From NCBI RefSeq assembly GCF_027532185.1, contig NZ_JAPZSV010000003.1, forward strand, positions 372,001 through 436,000: DNA of 64,000 nt, in the 5' to 3' direction. The position numbers were made by a program, and so were the translations under genes. Positions within the stretch are counted from its first letter, which is position 1. Each line of letters opens with the position of its first letter. Shown piece after piece: positions 50,800 to 60,532 of this stretch. Source of the stretch: Hylemonella sp. Its GTDB lineage: Bacteria > Pseudomonadota > Gammaproteobacteria > Burkholderiales > Burkholderiaceae_C. Under the pieces are notes generated by a model. That model saw only the letters and a program-made list of their open reading frames with translations. It searched no databases and was not told the DNA's origin.

Positions 50800-51669
50800 C
50801 TATGCAGGCTCGACGGTCATGGATGTAGAGGTCGCAGCCTCCCAGGCCAGCATGACGCGCTTGCGTTCGTCGCCCCAGCGGTAGTGACCGCTCTCTCCGC
50901 TCTCGCGGATCACGCGGTGGCAGGGAATCAGGTAGGCGATGGTGTTGGCCGCCAGCGCGCTGCCCACGGCGCGCTGGGCCCTGGGCCGGCCCGCGAGCGC
51001 GGCGAGCTGGGTGTAGGAGACACGCCGCCCCGGCGGCAGGCGCAGCAGGGCCTCCCAGACCTTGAGCTGGAAGTTGGTGCCGCGCAGCAGCAGGTGCAGG
51101 CGACCGGGCTGGGGCGTGGTGGGAAAGACCTGGTCCATCAGGCGCTGCGCCTGGGCCTCCTCCTGCCGCAGCTCGGCCGCAGGCCAGGCGCGGCGCAACT
51201 CCTGCAGGCGCTGGGCCGCGTCGTCGTCGAGAAAGGCCAGATAGCAGATGCCCCGCGGCGTCCAGCCCACCAGCGCGATGCCGAAGGGTGTCTCGGCCTG
51301 GCCCCAGCCCAGCACGAGCCCGGCACCGCCGCTCTTGATCTCACCGGGCGTCATGGCTTCGCAGCTCACCAGCAGGTCGTGCAGGCGTCCCGGGCCCGAG
51401 AGGCCGCTGGCCTGGGCCGCACCCAGCACGCCCTGCTCCGAACGCAGGGCGGCCAACGCGTGCTCCTTGCTCAGGTACTGCAGAAAGCGCTTGGGCGAGA
51501 TGCCGGCCCAGGCCGCAAAGATGCGCTGCAGATGGTGCTCGCTCAGGTGCACGGCAGCGGCGACTTCGGCCAGCGTGGGCTGCTGCTGGGCGTGCGCACG
51601 CAGGTAGCGGATGGCCTGCGCCACCAGCGCGTACTGGCGTGCGGGCTGGGCAAGCACGGCATCATCCAT
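50800..51669 (-). CDS. AraC domain / methylated-DNA methyltransferase fusion
   Basis: A 289-residue Ada-like protein. An AraC helix-turn-helix domain (TLAEVAAAVHLSEHHLQRIFAAWAG) leads into an O6-methylguanine-DNA methyltransferase domain with NTIAYLIPCHRVIRESGESGHYRWG; the acceptor cysteine is in PCHR. The N-terminal zinc phosphotriester-repair domain of Ada is missing, so methylation-triggered activation by that route is not expected. The EamA gene upstream overlaps by 8 bp. Confidence 0.88.
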   Translation of the reverse strand: MDDAVLAQPARQYALVAQAIRYLRAHAQQQPTLAEVAAAVHLSEHHLQRIFAAWAGISPKRFLQYLSKEHALAALRSEQGVLGAAQASGLSGPGRLHDLLVSCEAMTPGEIKSGGAGLVLGWGQAETPFGIALVGWTPRGICYLAFLDDDAAQRLQELRRAWPAAELRQEEAQAQRLMDQVFPTTPQPGRLHLLLRGTNFQLKVWEALLRLPPGRRVSYTQLAALAGRPRAQRAVGSALAANTIAYLIPCHRVIRESGESGHYRWGDERKRVMLAWEAATSTSMTVEPA

Positions 51670-52555
51670 GGGCCGGCTCCTTGCGCGCCCACAGCGTGCG
51701 CGGGTCGAAGCCCGTCACCAGCGCCGTGCCCACGAGCACCACCAGGCCGCCGCCCAGCGTGTGCCAGCCCACGGACTCGCCGAGGAAGAGCCAGCCCCAG
51801 AGCACGCCGAAGAGCGGGATCAGAAAGCCCACGGTCAAGGCCGGCGCGGCACCGATGTCGGCCACCAGCCGGAAGTACAACAGATAGGCCACGCCGGTGC
51901 ACAGCAGGCCCAGCGCAGCCACCATGCCCAGCACCGTGGGGCCGGGGGTGGACGGCGCCGGCAGCCAAGGCAGCAGGGGCAGGACCCAGAGCACGGCGGC
52001 CCACATGCTGCCGTGCGCATTGGCCAGCGGCCCCTGGGTGGGCGCCACGCGGGCGTAGTTGCTGGCCAGGCCGTAGCAGGCGGTGGCCGCCAGCGTGGCG
52101 GCGATGGCCCAGCCCGCGCCTGCCTGCAGCGCGGCCGGGTCCACCCCGAGCAGCAGCGCCACCCCCGCCACACCCAGCAGCATGCCCAGCGCGGCGCGGG
52201 GGCTCAGCGGTGTGCGCTGCCAGAGCGCGGCGATCAGCGCCCCCCAGATCGGGCCGGTGGCATTGAGGATGGACAGGAGGGAAGCCGGCAGCGTGCGCGC
52301 CGCGTAGGCAAAGAACAGAAAGGGCAGTGCCGTGTTGAACAGGCCCAGCACCGCGTAATGCCGGCCCTGGCCCTTCCAGACCAGGGGCTGGCGCAGCCAG
52401 CGCGCCACGGCCCAGAGCAGCAGCGCGCCCAGCAGCACCCGGGCCTCGATCAGCCAGGCCGGCCCGAGCACGGGCACGGCCACGCGCATGAAAAGGAAGG
52501 AGGCGCCCCAGATGGCGGCGAGCGAAAGGAGCTGGATCAGGCTGGTGGTCGACAT
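51662..52555 (-). CDS. EamA/DMT family transporter
   Basis: A 297-residue inner-membrane protein with ten hydrophobic segments in two EamA repeats. It starts MSTTSLIQLLSLAAIWGASFLFMRV; LLSILNATGPIWGALI and PLFGVLWGWLFLGESVG are the repeat ends. Likely a metabolite or drug exporter. First gene of a pair with the AraC-MGMT gene. Confidence 0.87.
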   Translation of the reverse strand: MSTTSLIQLLSLAAIWGASFLFMRVAVPVLGPAWLIEARVLLGALLLWAVARWLRQPLVWKGQGRHYAVLGLFNTALPFLFFAYAARTLPASLLSILNATGPIWGALIAALWQRTPLSPRAALGMLLGVAGVALLLGVDPAALQAGAGWAIAATLAATACYGLASNYARVAPTQGPLANAHGSMWAAVLWVLPLLPWLPAPSTPGPTVLGMVAALGLLCTGVAYLLYFRLVADIGAAPALTVGFLIPLFGVLWGWLFLGESVGWHTLGGGLVVLVGTALVTGFDPRTLWARKEPAHG

Positions 52556-52693
52556 GGTGCCCATTTTGAGGTCTGGCGCGGGCCGCGGCCACCCGATTCT
52601 TGCGCACTTGTGCACGGGCACATCGCGGCCCCGGCTTGCCGTCTGCGACACTAACGGCTACGCTCTCACGCAACAGCCTACAGGACCGCCCCC

Positions 52694-53659
52694 ATGAACG
52701 CACCCACCTCCAGCTCCGCCCGCGGCGGCGACCCGCGCGCCAGCCAGGCCAGCAACAAGTTCGAACTGCTTCTGTTCCGCCTGGGCGAGGCCAACGGCAC
52801 CGACCGGCGCGAGCTCTTCGGCATCAACGTCTTCAAGGTGCGCGAGATCATGGTCATGCCCGCGCTGACCAAGATGGTCAACGCGCCGCCACACGTGCTG
52901 GGCGTGGCCAATATCCGCGGCCAGATCATTACCGTGATCGACCTGCCGGCCCTCACCGGCTGCACCCGCAAGTCGGACGACGGCATCCTGCTCGTGACCG
53001 AGTTCGCACGCACCACCCAGGGCTTTGCCGTGGAGGAGGTCACCGAGATCGTGCAGGTGGACTGGAAGCACGTGCTCTCGGCCGAAGGCCGTGGCGGCGA
53101 GCTCGTGACCAGCATCGCCCGCATCGACGGTGACGCCGAGGATTCTCGCCTGGCGCAGATCCTGGACGTGGAGCGCATCCTGCAGGACGTGATGCCCGAC
53201 CATACCGCCAAGTTCGAGAAAGCCTCGGGCGGTCGCATCGAACTGCCGCCGGGCAGCGTGGTGGTGGTGGCCGACGACTCGGCCATGGCGCGCAGCCTGA
53301 TCGAGAAAGGCCTGGGCTCGCTGGGCGTGAACTTCATCACGACGCGCAGCGGCAAGGAGGCCTGGGAGCGCCTGCAGGGCCTGGCGGCCCAGGCCAAGGC
53401 CGAGGGCAAGACCGCCCGCGACAAGGTGGCGCTGCTGCTGACCGATCTGGAAATGCCCGAGATGGACGGCTTCACGCTGACCCGCCAGCTCAAGGCCGAC
53501 CTGCAGTTCGCCGGCATCCCCGTCGTGGTCCACTCCTCGCTCACGGGCAGCGCCAGCGAGCTGCAGGCCCAGAGCGCGGGGGCGGACGCCTACATCGCCA
53601 AGTTCCACATCGACGAGCTGGCCGACAAGCTGCGCGAAGTGCTGGCCCTGCGCAGCTGA
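52694..53659 (+). CDS. cheV: Chemotaxis protein CheV
   Basis: A 321-residue coupling protein. The CheW domain shows ELFGINVFKVREIMVMPALTKM and VANIRGQIITVIDLPAL; the receiver domain shows VVVVADDSAMARSLIEKGL, the phosphoacceptor aspartate in LLTDLEMPEMDGFTLT and the Lys in AYIAKFHIDE. It links receptors to CheA. No other che genes are nearby. Confidence 0.93.
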   Translation: MNAPTSSSARGGDPRASQASNKFELLLFRLGEANGTDRRELFGINVFKVREIMVMPALTKMVNAPPHVLGVANIRGQIITVIDLPALTGCTRKSDDGILLVTEFARTTQGFAVEEVTEIVQVDWKHVLSAEGRGGELVTSIARIDGDAEDSRLAQILDVERILQDVMPDHTAKFEKASGGRIELPPGSVVVVADDSAMARSLIEKGLGSLGVNFITTRSGKEAWERLQGLAAQAKAEGKTARDKVALLLTDLEMPEMDGFTLTRQLKADLQFAGIPVVVHSSLTGSASELQAQSAGADAYIAKFHIDELADKLREVLALRS

Positions 53660-53692
53660 AGCCGGCTGCCCCCAGCCGGGTATGCTTGCTGC

Positions 53693-55471
53693 ATGCCCGT
53701 CGACAGCTCCCGCCCCCGCGCCCATCCGCGCTCCCTCAGCGGCCTGCGGCCCTTTCTGCGGCCCTACCGCCTGCAGATCGCGCTGGCCCTTCTCTTTCTC
53801 CTCCTGGCTGCCGCGGCCACGCTGGTCTTTCCGCTCGCGCTACGCGAGCTGATTGACGGTGGCCTGGTCCCTCAGGACCGCGGCACCCAGCTGCTGGCCC
53901 TGCGTGAGCACTTCGCCCTGCTCTTCGCCGTGGCCGCAGCCATGGGCGTTTTCTCGGCGGTGCGCTTCTACCTCATGAGCTGGCTGGGCGAGCGCGTCAC
54001 CGCCGACGTACGCAACGCGGTCTACGCCCATGTGCTGCAGCAAAGCCCCGAGTTCTTCGAGACCACGCAGACTGGCGAGGTGCTCTCGCGCCTGACCACC
54101 GACACCACGCTGGTGCAGACCGTGGTGGGCTCGTCCTTCTCCATGGGCCTGCGCAGCAGCGTGACGGGCATGGGCGCGCTGGCCATGCTGATCTGGACCA
54201 ACCCGCTGATCATGGCCCAGGTGCTGGGCGTGCTGCTGCTCGTGGTGGCGCCCAGCGTCTGGTTCGGCCGCCGTGTGCGCCGCCTCTCGCGCGCCAGCCA
54301 GGACCGCGTGGCCGACTCCAGCGCGATCGCCGCCGAAGTGCTCAACGCCATCCCCGTGGTGCAGGGCTACACCGCAGAAGCGCGGGAGACGCAGCGCTTC
54401 GACACCGCCACCGAAAGCGCTTTCGCCACCGCACGCCGGCGCGTGGGCGCGCGCGCCGTGCTCATCGGCTTCATCATCGTCGCCACCTCCGGCGCCCTGC
54501 TCTGGGGGCTCTACCAGGGCACGCAGGCCGTGATCGCCGGCGAGATCAGCGCCGGTCACCTGGGCCAGACCGTGGTCTACATCCTCATGCTGGCCGGCGC
54601 CTTCGCCGTGCTCGGCGAGGTCTATGGTGAACTGCTGCGCGCGGCCGGCGCCACCGAACGCCTGATGGAGCTGCTGCAACTGCGCTCGCCCATTGCCTCG
54701 CCCGCGCAGCCCGCGACACTCCCCGCGGCGCAAGGCCCGAGCACCCTGCGCTTCGAGGCCGTCACCTTCCACTACCCTTCGCGCCCGGCCCAGACCGCGC
54801 TGCAGGATTTCACGCTGGACGTGCGTCCCGGCGAAACCGTGGCCCTGGTCGGCCCTAGTGGCGCAGGCAAGAGCACGGTGCTGCAGCTGCTGCTGCGCTT
54901 CTACGACCCCCAGGCCGGCCGCATCGTGCTCGACGGCGTGCCCATCACGGACCTGAAGCTGCAGGACCTGCGGGCGCGCATGGCCCTGGTGCCGCAGGAA
55001 CCCGTGCTCTTCTCGGCCAGCGCGCTGGAGAACATCCGCTACGGCCGCCCCGGCGCGAGTGACGAGGAGGTGCGCGCCGCAGCCCGCGCGGCTTACGCCG
55101 ACGACTTCATCCGCGCCCTGCCCCAGGGCTACGACACCTTCCTCGGCGAGCGCGGCGTGCGTTTGTCAGGCGGCCAGCGCCAGCGCATCGCGATCGCGCG
55201 CGCCATGCTCAAGAATGCGCCCTTGCTGTTGCTGGACGAGGCGACCAGTGCGCTCGACGCCGAGAGCGAGCGCATGGTGCAGGCCGCGCTGGAAAGCGCC
55301 ATGCGTGACCGCACGACGCTGGTCATCGCCCACCGCCTGGCCACGGTGCAGCAGGCCGACCGCATCGTGGTCATTGACCAGGGGCGGCTTGTGGAACAGG
55401 GGACGCATGCGGCGCTGGTGCAGGCCGATGGGTTGTATGCGCGGCTGGCGGCGTTGCAGTTCAAGCCTTAG
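53693..55471 (+). CDS. ABC exporter, fused permease-ATPase (MsbA-like)
   Basis: A 592-residue half-transporter. Six membrane helices (residues about 20-310, starting [21 protein letters not shown]) are followed by an ATPase domain: Walker [10 protein letters not shown], signature [14 protein letters not shown], Walker [13 protein letters not shown] and the His loop VIAHRLATV. It resembles MsbA and other lipid/multidrug exporters; substrate unknown. Confidence 0.9.
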   Translation: MPVDSSRPRAHPRSLSGLRPFLRPYRLQIALALLFLLLAAAATLVFPLALRELIDGGLVPQDRGTQLLALREHFALLFAVAAAMGVFSAVRFYLMSWLGERVTADVRNAVYAHVLQQSPEFFETTQTGEVLSRLTTDTTLVQTVVGSSFSMGLRSSVTGMGALAMLIWTNPLIMAQVLGVLLLVVAPSVWFGRRVRRLSRASQDRVADSSAIAAEVLNAIPVVQGYTAEARETQRFDTATESAFATARRRVGARAVLIGFIIVATSGALLWGLYQGTQAVIAGEISAGHLGQTVVYILMLAGAFAVLGEVYGELLRAAGATERLMELLQLRSPIASPAQPATLPAAQGPSTLRFEAVTFHYPSRPAQTALQDFTLDVRPGETVALVGPSGAGKSTVLQLLLRFYDPQAGRIVLDGVPITDLKLQDLRARMALVPQEPVLFSASALENIRYGRPGASDEEVRAAARAAYADDFIRALPQGYDTFLGERGVRLSGGQRQRIAIARAMLKNAPLLLLDEATSALDAESERMVQAALESAMRDRTTLVIAHRLATVQQADRIVVIDQGRLVEQGTHAALVQADGLYARLAALQFKP

Positions 55472-55517
55472 CCATAGCAGCCCACGTCCTGCCATGTTGA
55501 CCATTCATCGGTGCAAT

Positions 55518-55556
55518 CCCGGGTTTCCACTTAACCCCTTCGGGGGATAGCCCGGG
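55518..55556. terminator. Double hairpin with UUCG loop after the ABC exporter
   Basis: An inner CCCC-TTCG-GGGG hairpin (55535-55546), the very stable UUCG tetraloop type, sits inside an outer CCCGGG/CCCGGG pairing. It lies 47 bp after the ABC exporter stop. There is no T-run; it may be an mRNA end or a small structured leader of the next gene. Confidence 0.5.
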
Positions 55557-55652
55557 CCATCATGTCGCCACAGAATTCTCCGCGCAGGATGTCTTCACAG
55601 ACGTCTTGCACCTACCAACACTTCCTCCACATCACAAGCAAGGCCCTGTTCC

Positions 55653-56087
55653 ATGAAACGACTTCTTCTCGCTACATTCTTCGCTCTCAGCCTGGTCGGC
55701 TGTGCCTCCGTGAACATGGGTGATCCCAAACAGGATGCTGCGGCCAAGACTTTCAAGGCACCTCAGGGCAATGCCGGCATCTATGTCTATCGCAACGAAA
55801 CCATGGGCGCAGCCGCCAAGATGCATGTGGACCTCGACGGCAGGACGCTGGGAGAAACAGGCGCCAAGACCTACCTGTACAAGGAAGTTACCCCCGGCAA
55901 GCACACCATCACCTCCAAAGCTGAGAACACCGACTCGTTGGAAATCGATGCCAAGCCCGGCGTCCTTTACTACATCTGGCAGGAAGTGAAGATGGGCATC
56001 ATGTCCGCTCGCACCAAGCTGCATCTGGTGGACGAGGCCACGGGCAAGAAGGGTGTGCTCGAGAGCAACCTGGCAGAGACCAAGTAA
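55653..56087 (+). CDS. DUF2846 lipoprotein
   Basis: A 144-residue lipoprotein with lipobox LSLVGCASV (Cys at residue 17). The DUF2846 core shows GNAGIYVYRNETMGAAAKMHVDLDGRTLGE, KTYLYKEVTPGKHTITSKAEN and PGVLYYIWQEVK. Its base composition is more moderate than its neighbours. Ends before a strong bidirectional terminator. Function unknown. Confidence 0.88.
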   Translation: MKRLLLATFFALSLVGCASVNMGDPKQDAAAKTFKAPQGNAGIYVYRNETMGAAAKMHVDLDGRTLGETGAKTYLYKEVTPGKHTITSKAENTDSLEIDAKPGVLYYIWQEVKMGIMSARTKLHLVDEATGKKGVLESNLAETK

Positions 56088-56118
56088 ACAACCGGTGATC
56101 TGCAGCCGTCTAGCTCCT

Positions 56119-56155
56119 GCAATAAAAAACCCGGCCAGGCCGGGTTTTTTATTGC
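56119..56155. terminator. Bidirectional terminator, 18-bp perfect stem
   Basis: Two 18-bp complementary arms around a single A: GC-rich core CCCGGCC/GGCCGGG with flanking A6/T6 runs and further AT pairing. Serves DUF2846 (plus) and DUF1178 (minus); the DUF1178 stop codon lies within the arm. Confidence 0.93.
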
Positions 56156-56607
56156 AGCGGCCCCTTGAGCCCCTCAGGCAAAGGCAGCGGCAGCACGGCG
56201 ATGCCCTCCTCCAGCAGCGCCTCGGTCTCCTCGCGCGAGGCCTGGCCGCGGATGCCGCGTTCCTCGCTCTCGCCGTAGTGGATCTTGCGCGCCTCCTCGG
56301 CAAAGCGCTCTCCTACGTCTTCGGTCTGGCTCACGATCTGGCGCGCCATCTGAAGCCAGGCAGCCTGCAGCTTCTGGGCAGCGTCACCGGCAACGAGGGA
56401 TGTCTGGCCCTCCGCCTTGGAGGCAGCCGGTGCCTCGCTGGCACCGAGGTTGAGGCGCGGGGCACTGGGCAGTTTGTGCACGGTCTTGTCGGCACACAGC
56501 GGGCATTCGAGCAGGCCGCGTTCGACCTGGCTGGCGTAGTCTTCCTCGGACGCGAACCAGCCTTCAAAGCGATGCAAGGCGCTGCACTGGAGGTTGAAGA
56601 CTTTCAT
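56149..56607 (-). CDS. DUF1178 family protein
   Basis: A 152-residue protein with a zinc-ribbon-like N-terminus (MKVFNLQCSALHRFEGWFAS, then LLECPLCADK) and a helical C-terminal part with MARQIVSQTEDVGERFAEEARKIHYGESEERGIRG, the family hallmark. Function unknown. Its TAA stop lies in the terminator arm. Lies downstream of the NUDIX gene in the trailing part of the nuo region. Confidence 0.9.
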   Translation of the reverse strand: MKVFNLQCSALHRFEGWFASEEDYASQVERGLLECPLCADKTVHKLPSAPRLNLGASEAPAASKAEGQTSLVAGDAAQKLQAAWLQMARQIVSQTEDVGERFAEEARKIHYGESEERGIRGQASREETEALLEEGIAVLPLPLPEGLKGPLQ

Positions 56608-56632
56608 GGGCCGTATCTTGGCAGGCGGCGGC

Positions 56633-57223
56633 TCAGGCTGCCGGCTTCCAGTCCAGAGACCATGCGCCCGAGAGGACGTTCTGCAGCCAGAGCAGGCCCG
56701 TCAGCGTCTTGGCGTCGGTGAGCTGGCCTTCGCGGCTCCACTGCAGCAGCTCGGCCGGGGTGGCCGTCGTCACGTCGAGGAACTCGCCGGCGTCGAGCTG
56801 GCGCTCGCCGGCCGTGAGGCCGCGTGCGAACCAGACCTCGATGAATTCGGTGGAATAGGAAATGACCGGGTGCAGCAGGCCGGCGCGGGCCCACTCGGCG
56901 GCGCGGTAGCCGGTCTCCTCGTGCAGCTCGCGCTGCGCGCAGGCCAGCACGTCCTCGCCCGGATCGAGCTTGCCGGCGGGGAATTCGATCATGACCTGCT
57001 GCACGGGGTAGCGGTACTGGCGCTCGATCACCACACGCAGGCTACCGTCAGCCTGGGGCAGCAGCGGGATGATCATGACCGCACCCGGGTGCTTCACGTA
57101 TTCGCGCACCGCGCTGCTGCCGTCGGGCAGGCGCACGATATCGCGGAAGGCGTGCAGAAACTTGCCCTTGAGCAGCTCGGTGCTGCTCTCGCGCACTTCG
57201 ATCAGGTGACGATCATCAGCCAC
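56633..57223 (-). CDS. NUDIX hydrolase (ADP-ribose pyrophosphatase-like)
   Basis: A 196-residue hydrolase. The Nudix box GKLDPGEDVLACAQRELHEETGYRA is complete with the metal-binding REx2EE. The flanking regions (VIERQYRYPVQQVMIEFPAG) resemble ADP-ribose pyrophosphatases. It lies downstream of DUF2818 (gap 9 bp). Confidence 0.9.
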   Translation of the reverse strand: MADDRHLIEVRESSTELLKGKFLHAFRDIVRLPDGSSAVREYVKHPGAVMIIPLLPQADGSLRVVIERQYRYPVQQVMIEFPAGKLDPGEDVLACAQRELHEETGYRAAEWARAGLLHPVISYSTEFIEVWFARGLTAGERQLDAGEFLDVTTATPAELLQWSREGQLTDAKTLTGLLWLQNVLSGAWSLDWKPAA

Positions 57224-57232
57224 GCCAACCCC

Positions 57233-57535
57233 TCAGGCGCTGCGCTTGAACAGATAACGCCAGACGAAGCCAGGGAAAGCCAGGGTGAGAAAGAGCGTGG
57301 CCGTGATGGCGTAGAACTCCCAGCCCTGGGGCGCAATGCGGCCCTGGCGCTGCTCCAACAGCAGGCCGACACCACCCACCACGAAGTAGAGCACGACAAG
57401 CTCCAGCAGGCGGATGGCGAGGTTCTTGGGGAACTTCAGCGGCACGACCGCCAGCAGGCGGTCGTTGAGGAAAGGCAAGTTGGCCGCCAGCAGGGCCAGG
57501 ACGATGAGCACCGTGACGGCGGCAGACGGCGTCAT
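57233..57535 (-). CDS. DUF2818 family membrane protein
   Basis: A 100-residue protein with three hydrophobic helices (VTVLIVLALLAANLPFL, ELVVLYFVVGGVGLLLE, YAITATLFLTLAFPGFVWRY). It follows nuoN by only 4 bp, a placement typical of betaproteobacteria. An assembly or accessory role with complex I has been suggested by location only. Confidence 0.85.
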   Translation of the reverse strand: MTPSAAVTVLIVLALLAANLPFLNDRLLAVVPLKFPKNLAIRLLELVVLYFVVGGVGLLLEQRQGRIAPQGWEFYAITATLFLTLAFPGFVWRYLFKRSA

Positions 57536-57539
57536 GGAC

Positions 57540-59027
57540 TCAGGTCGTGATCATGGCCGCCACGGCCTGGGCACACAGGGCCATGAGACCGCCGGGCAGG
57601 ATGCCCAGGCCCAGCACCAGCAGGCCGTTGATGGACAGCACGGCACGCACGTCCAGCGGGGCCGAGACCGTGGTGGCGGTGATGGGCTCGTCGAAGTACA
57701 TGACCTTGACGACGCGCAGGTAGTAGAAGGCGCCGATCAGCGACATGATGACCGCATAGACCGCCAGGCTGATATACAACCCCTGGCCGGTGCCGATCAG
57801 GGCCTGCAGCACGGAGAGCTTGGCGTAGAAGCCCACCATGGGCGGGATGCCGGCCAGCGAGAACAGGCAGATGCCCATGATGGCGGCGTACAGCGGGCTG
57901 CGCTGGTTGAGGCCGGCGAAGTCGGCGATCTCTTCGCTCTCGAAGCCCTCGCGGGCCAGCAGCAGGATGACACCGAAAGCGGCCAGCGTGGTCAGCACAT
58001 AGGTGACCACATAGAACATGGTCGCGCTGTAGGCGTCGACGGTGGACAGGGCGTTGCCGTTGACCACACCCGAGATCAGACCCAGCAGCACAAAGCCCAT
58101 CTGCGCGATGGTCGAGAAGGCCAACATGCGCTTGAGGTTGGTCTGCATGATGGCGGCTAGGTTGCCGACCAGCAGCGAGGCGATGGCCAGCAGCATGAGC
58201 ATCTGCTGCCAGTCGAACCACAGCGGCAGCATGCCCTCGACCAGCAGGCGCATGACGATGGCAAAGGCCGCGAGCTTGGGTGCGCCGCCGATCATCAGCG
58301 TGACGGCGGTGGGAGCACCCTGGTAGACGTCGGGGATCCACATGTGGAAAGGCACCACGCCAAGCTTGAAGGCCAGACCCGCCACCACGAAGACCAGGCC
58401 GAAGACCAGCACCTGCTGGTTGATCTGGCCGGAGTAGATGTTGTCGAAAACCTTGTTGATGTCCAGCGTGCCGGTGGCACCGTACATCATGGACAGGCCG
58501 TAGAGCAGGAAGCCCGAGGCCAGCGCGCCCAGCACGAAGTACTTCATCGCCGCTTCGGTGGATGGGGCGTGGTCGCGGCGCAGGGCCACCAGGGCGTAGC
58601 TGGACAGCGTGAGCAGTTCCAGGCCCAGGTAGATCAGCAGGAAGTTGTTGCCCGAGATCATGATGAACATGCCCAGCAGCGCAAACAGGCTCAGGCTGAA
58701 GAGTTCGCCGCCGCGCAGCATGTCACGGTCGCCCGCGTAGGGGCGGCTGTAGACCAGGGTCACCATGACAGCGATGGTGGCGAAGCACTTGAGCCAGTTG
58801 CCCATGGGGTCGCTGACCACCATATTGTTCAGGCCATAGAGCGTGCCACCGGTGCTGGCATAGATGCCCTGCAGCGCGGCGACGACGGCCAGGGTGGCCA
58901 GGGTCAGCACATAGGTGCCCGTGCGCAGGCGGCTCTTGACCAGCAGGTCCAGCAGCGTCACGGCACAGGCCATGACGAGGAGGATGACCTCGGGAAAGAC
59001 CGCGATCCAGCTGAGTAGGTCAGTCAT
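57540..59027 (-). CDS. nuoN: NADH-quinone oxidoreductase subunit N
   Basis: A 495-residue antiporter-like membrane subunit of complex I. About 14 helices; the conserved lysine region shows [24 protein letters not shown] and the quinol-side [19 protein letters not shown]. It pumps protons together with NuoL and NuoM. The gene lies 16 bp after nuoM. Confidence 0.95.
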   Translation of the reverse strand: MTDLLSWIAVFPEVILLVMACAVTLLDLLVKSRLRTGTYVLTLATLAVVAALQGIYASTGGTLYGLNNMVVSDPMGNWLKCFATIAVMVTLVYSRPYAGDRDMLRGGELFSLSLFALLGMFIMISGNNFLLIYLGLELLTLSSYALVALRRDHAPSTEAAMKYFVLGALASGFLLYGLSMMYGATGTLDINKVFDNIYSGQINQQVLVFGLVFVVAGLAFKLGVVPFHMWIPDVYQGAPTAVTLMIGGAPKLAAFAIVMRLLVEGMLPLWFDWQQMLMLLAIASLLVGNLAAIMQTNLKRMLAFSTIAQMGFVLLGLISGVVNGNALSTVDAYSATMFYVVTYVLTTLAAFGVILLLAREGFESEEIADFAGLNQRSPLYAAIMGICLFSLAGIPPMVGFYAKLSVLQALIGTGQGLYISLAVYAVIMSLIGAFYYLRVVKVMYFDEPITATTVSAPLDVRAVLSINGLLVLGLGILPGGLMALCAQAVAAMITT

Positions 59028-59043
59028 CTTGGTTCTCTTTGAT

Positions 59044-60519
59044 TCAATTCAGCTTCGACTGCGCCACGTGACGCAGCAGCTCGGCCACCGAGCTGTCCAT
59101 CACGTCGGTGAAGGGCTTGGGATGGATGCCCATCCACAGCACCGCGATGGCCAGCAGCGTGAGCATGAGGAATTCGCGGCTGTTGATGTCGCTCAGGCCC
59201 TTGACGTCGTCGTTGGCCACCGGGCCCAGATAGACGCGCTTGAACATCCAAAGGGTGTAGGCGGCGCCGAAGATCAGCGCGGTGGCCGCGGCCAGGCCGA
59301 GCCAGAAGTTGGCCTTGACGGCACCCAGGATCACCATCCACTCCCCCACGAAACCGGCGGTGGCCGGCAGGCCGCAGTTGGCCATGGCAAACAGCAGCGC
59401 GAAGGCCGTGAACTTGGGCATGGTGTTGATCACGCCGCCGTAGCTCGCGATCTCACGCGAGTGCACGCGGTCGTAGAGCACGCCGATGCACAGGAACATG
59501 GCACCCGAGACGAAGCCGTGGGCGATCATCTGCACCAGACCGCCGGCCACGCCGAGGTCGTTGAAGATAAAGAAACCCAGAGTCACGAAGCCCATGTGCG
59601 CCACGGACGAGTAGGCCACGAGCTTCTTCATGTCCTGCTGCACCATGGCGACCAGGCCCACGTAAATCACGGCGATCAGCGAGAGCGTGATCATGAGCCA
59701 GGCCCACTCGTGCGCCGCATCGGGGGCGATGGGCATGGAGAAACGCAGGAAGCCATAGGCCCCCAGCTTGAGCATGATGGCCGCCAGCACGGCGGAGCCG
59801 CCCGTGGGCGCCTCCACGTGCACGTCGGGCAGCCAGGTGTGGACGGGCCACATCGGCACCTTGACGGCAAAGGCCGCGAAGAAGGCGAAGAAGATCAGCG
59901 TCTGCGTGGTGCCGTCCAGCGGCAGCGCATGCCAGGTCGCGATGTCGAAGCTGCCGCCCGACTTGACGTAGAGGAAGATCAGCGCCACCAGCAGCAGCAG
60001 CGAACCGAGCAGCGTGTAGAGGAAGAACTTGAAGGCCGCGTAGATCTTGTTCGGGCCGCCCCAGATGCCGATGATCAGGTACATCGGGATCAGCGTGGCT
60101 TCGAAGAAGACGTAGAACAGCAGGCCGTCGAGCGCGCTGAACACTCCGATCATGAGGCCGCTGAGGATCAGAAAGGCACCCATGTACTGGTTGACGCGGC
60201 TGGTGATGGCTTCCCAGCCGGCGATGACCACGATGACGGTGATGAAGGCCGTCAGCAGCACGAACCACAGCGAGATGCCATCCACACCGAGGTGGTAGTA
60301 GACGTTGAAACGCTCCATCCAGACCAGTTCCTCGACGAACTGCATCTCGGCCGTGCCGAGTTGGAAGCCCGTGTAGAGCGGAATGGTGACGAGGAAGCTC
60401 GCCAGCGCGCCGACCAGTGCGACCCAGCGCACGACGGGCGCCTGTTCGTCGCGTCCGAGGACGAGCAGCAGCACGCCGAAAGCAATCGGCAACCAGATGG
60501 CCAGGCTCAGCAGACCCAT
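59044..60519 (-). CDS. nuoM: NADH-quinone oxidoreductase subunit M
   Basis: A 491-residue antiporter-like subunit. The essential Glu near residue 144 is in [16 protein letters not shown]; the lysine region is [25 protein letters not shown], followed by the [15 protein letters not shown] helix. nuoL precedes by 13 bp. Confidence 0.95.
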   Translation of the reverse strand: MGLLSLAIWLPIAFGVLLLVLGRDEQAPVVRWVALVGALASFLVTIPLYTGFQLGTAEMQFVEELVWMERFNVYYHLGVDGISLWFVLLTAFITVIVVIAGWEAITSRVNQYMGAFLILSGLMIGVFSALDGLLFYVFFEATLIPMYLIIGIWGGPNKIYAAFKFFLYTLLGSLLLLVALIFLYVKSGGSFDIATWHALPLDGTTQTLIFFAFFAAFAVKVPMWPVHTWLPDVHVEAPTGGSAVLAAIMLKLGAYGFLRFSMPIAPDAAHEWAWLMITLSLIAVIYVGLVAMVQQDMKKLVAYSSVAHMGFVTLGFFIFNDLGVAGGLVQMIAHGFVSGAMFLCIGVLYDRVHSREIASYGGVINTMPKFTAFALLFAMANCGLPATAGFVGEWMVILGAVKANFWLGLAAATALIFGAAYTLWMFKRVYLGPVANDDVKGLSDINSREFLMLTLLAIAVLWMGIHPKPFTDVMDSSVAELLRHVAQSKLN

Positions 60520-60532
60520 GTTCTTCTTCTCC

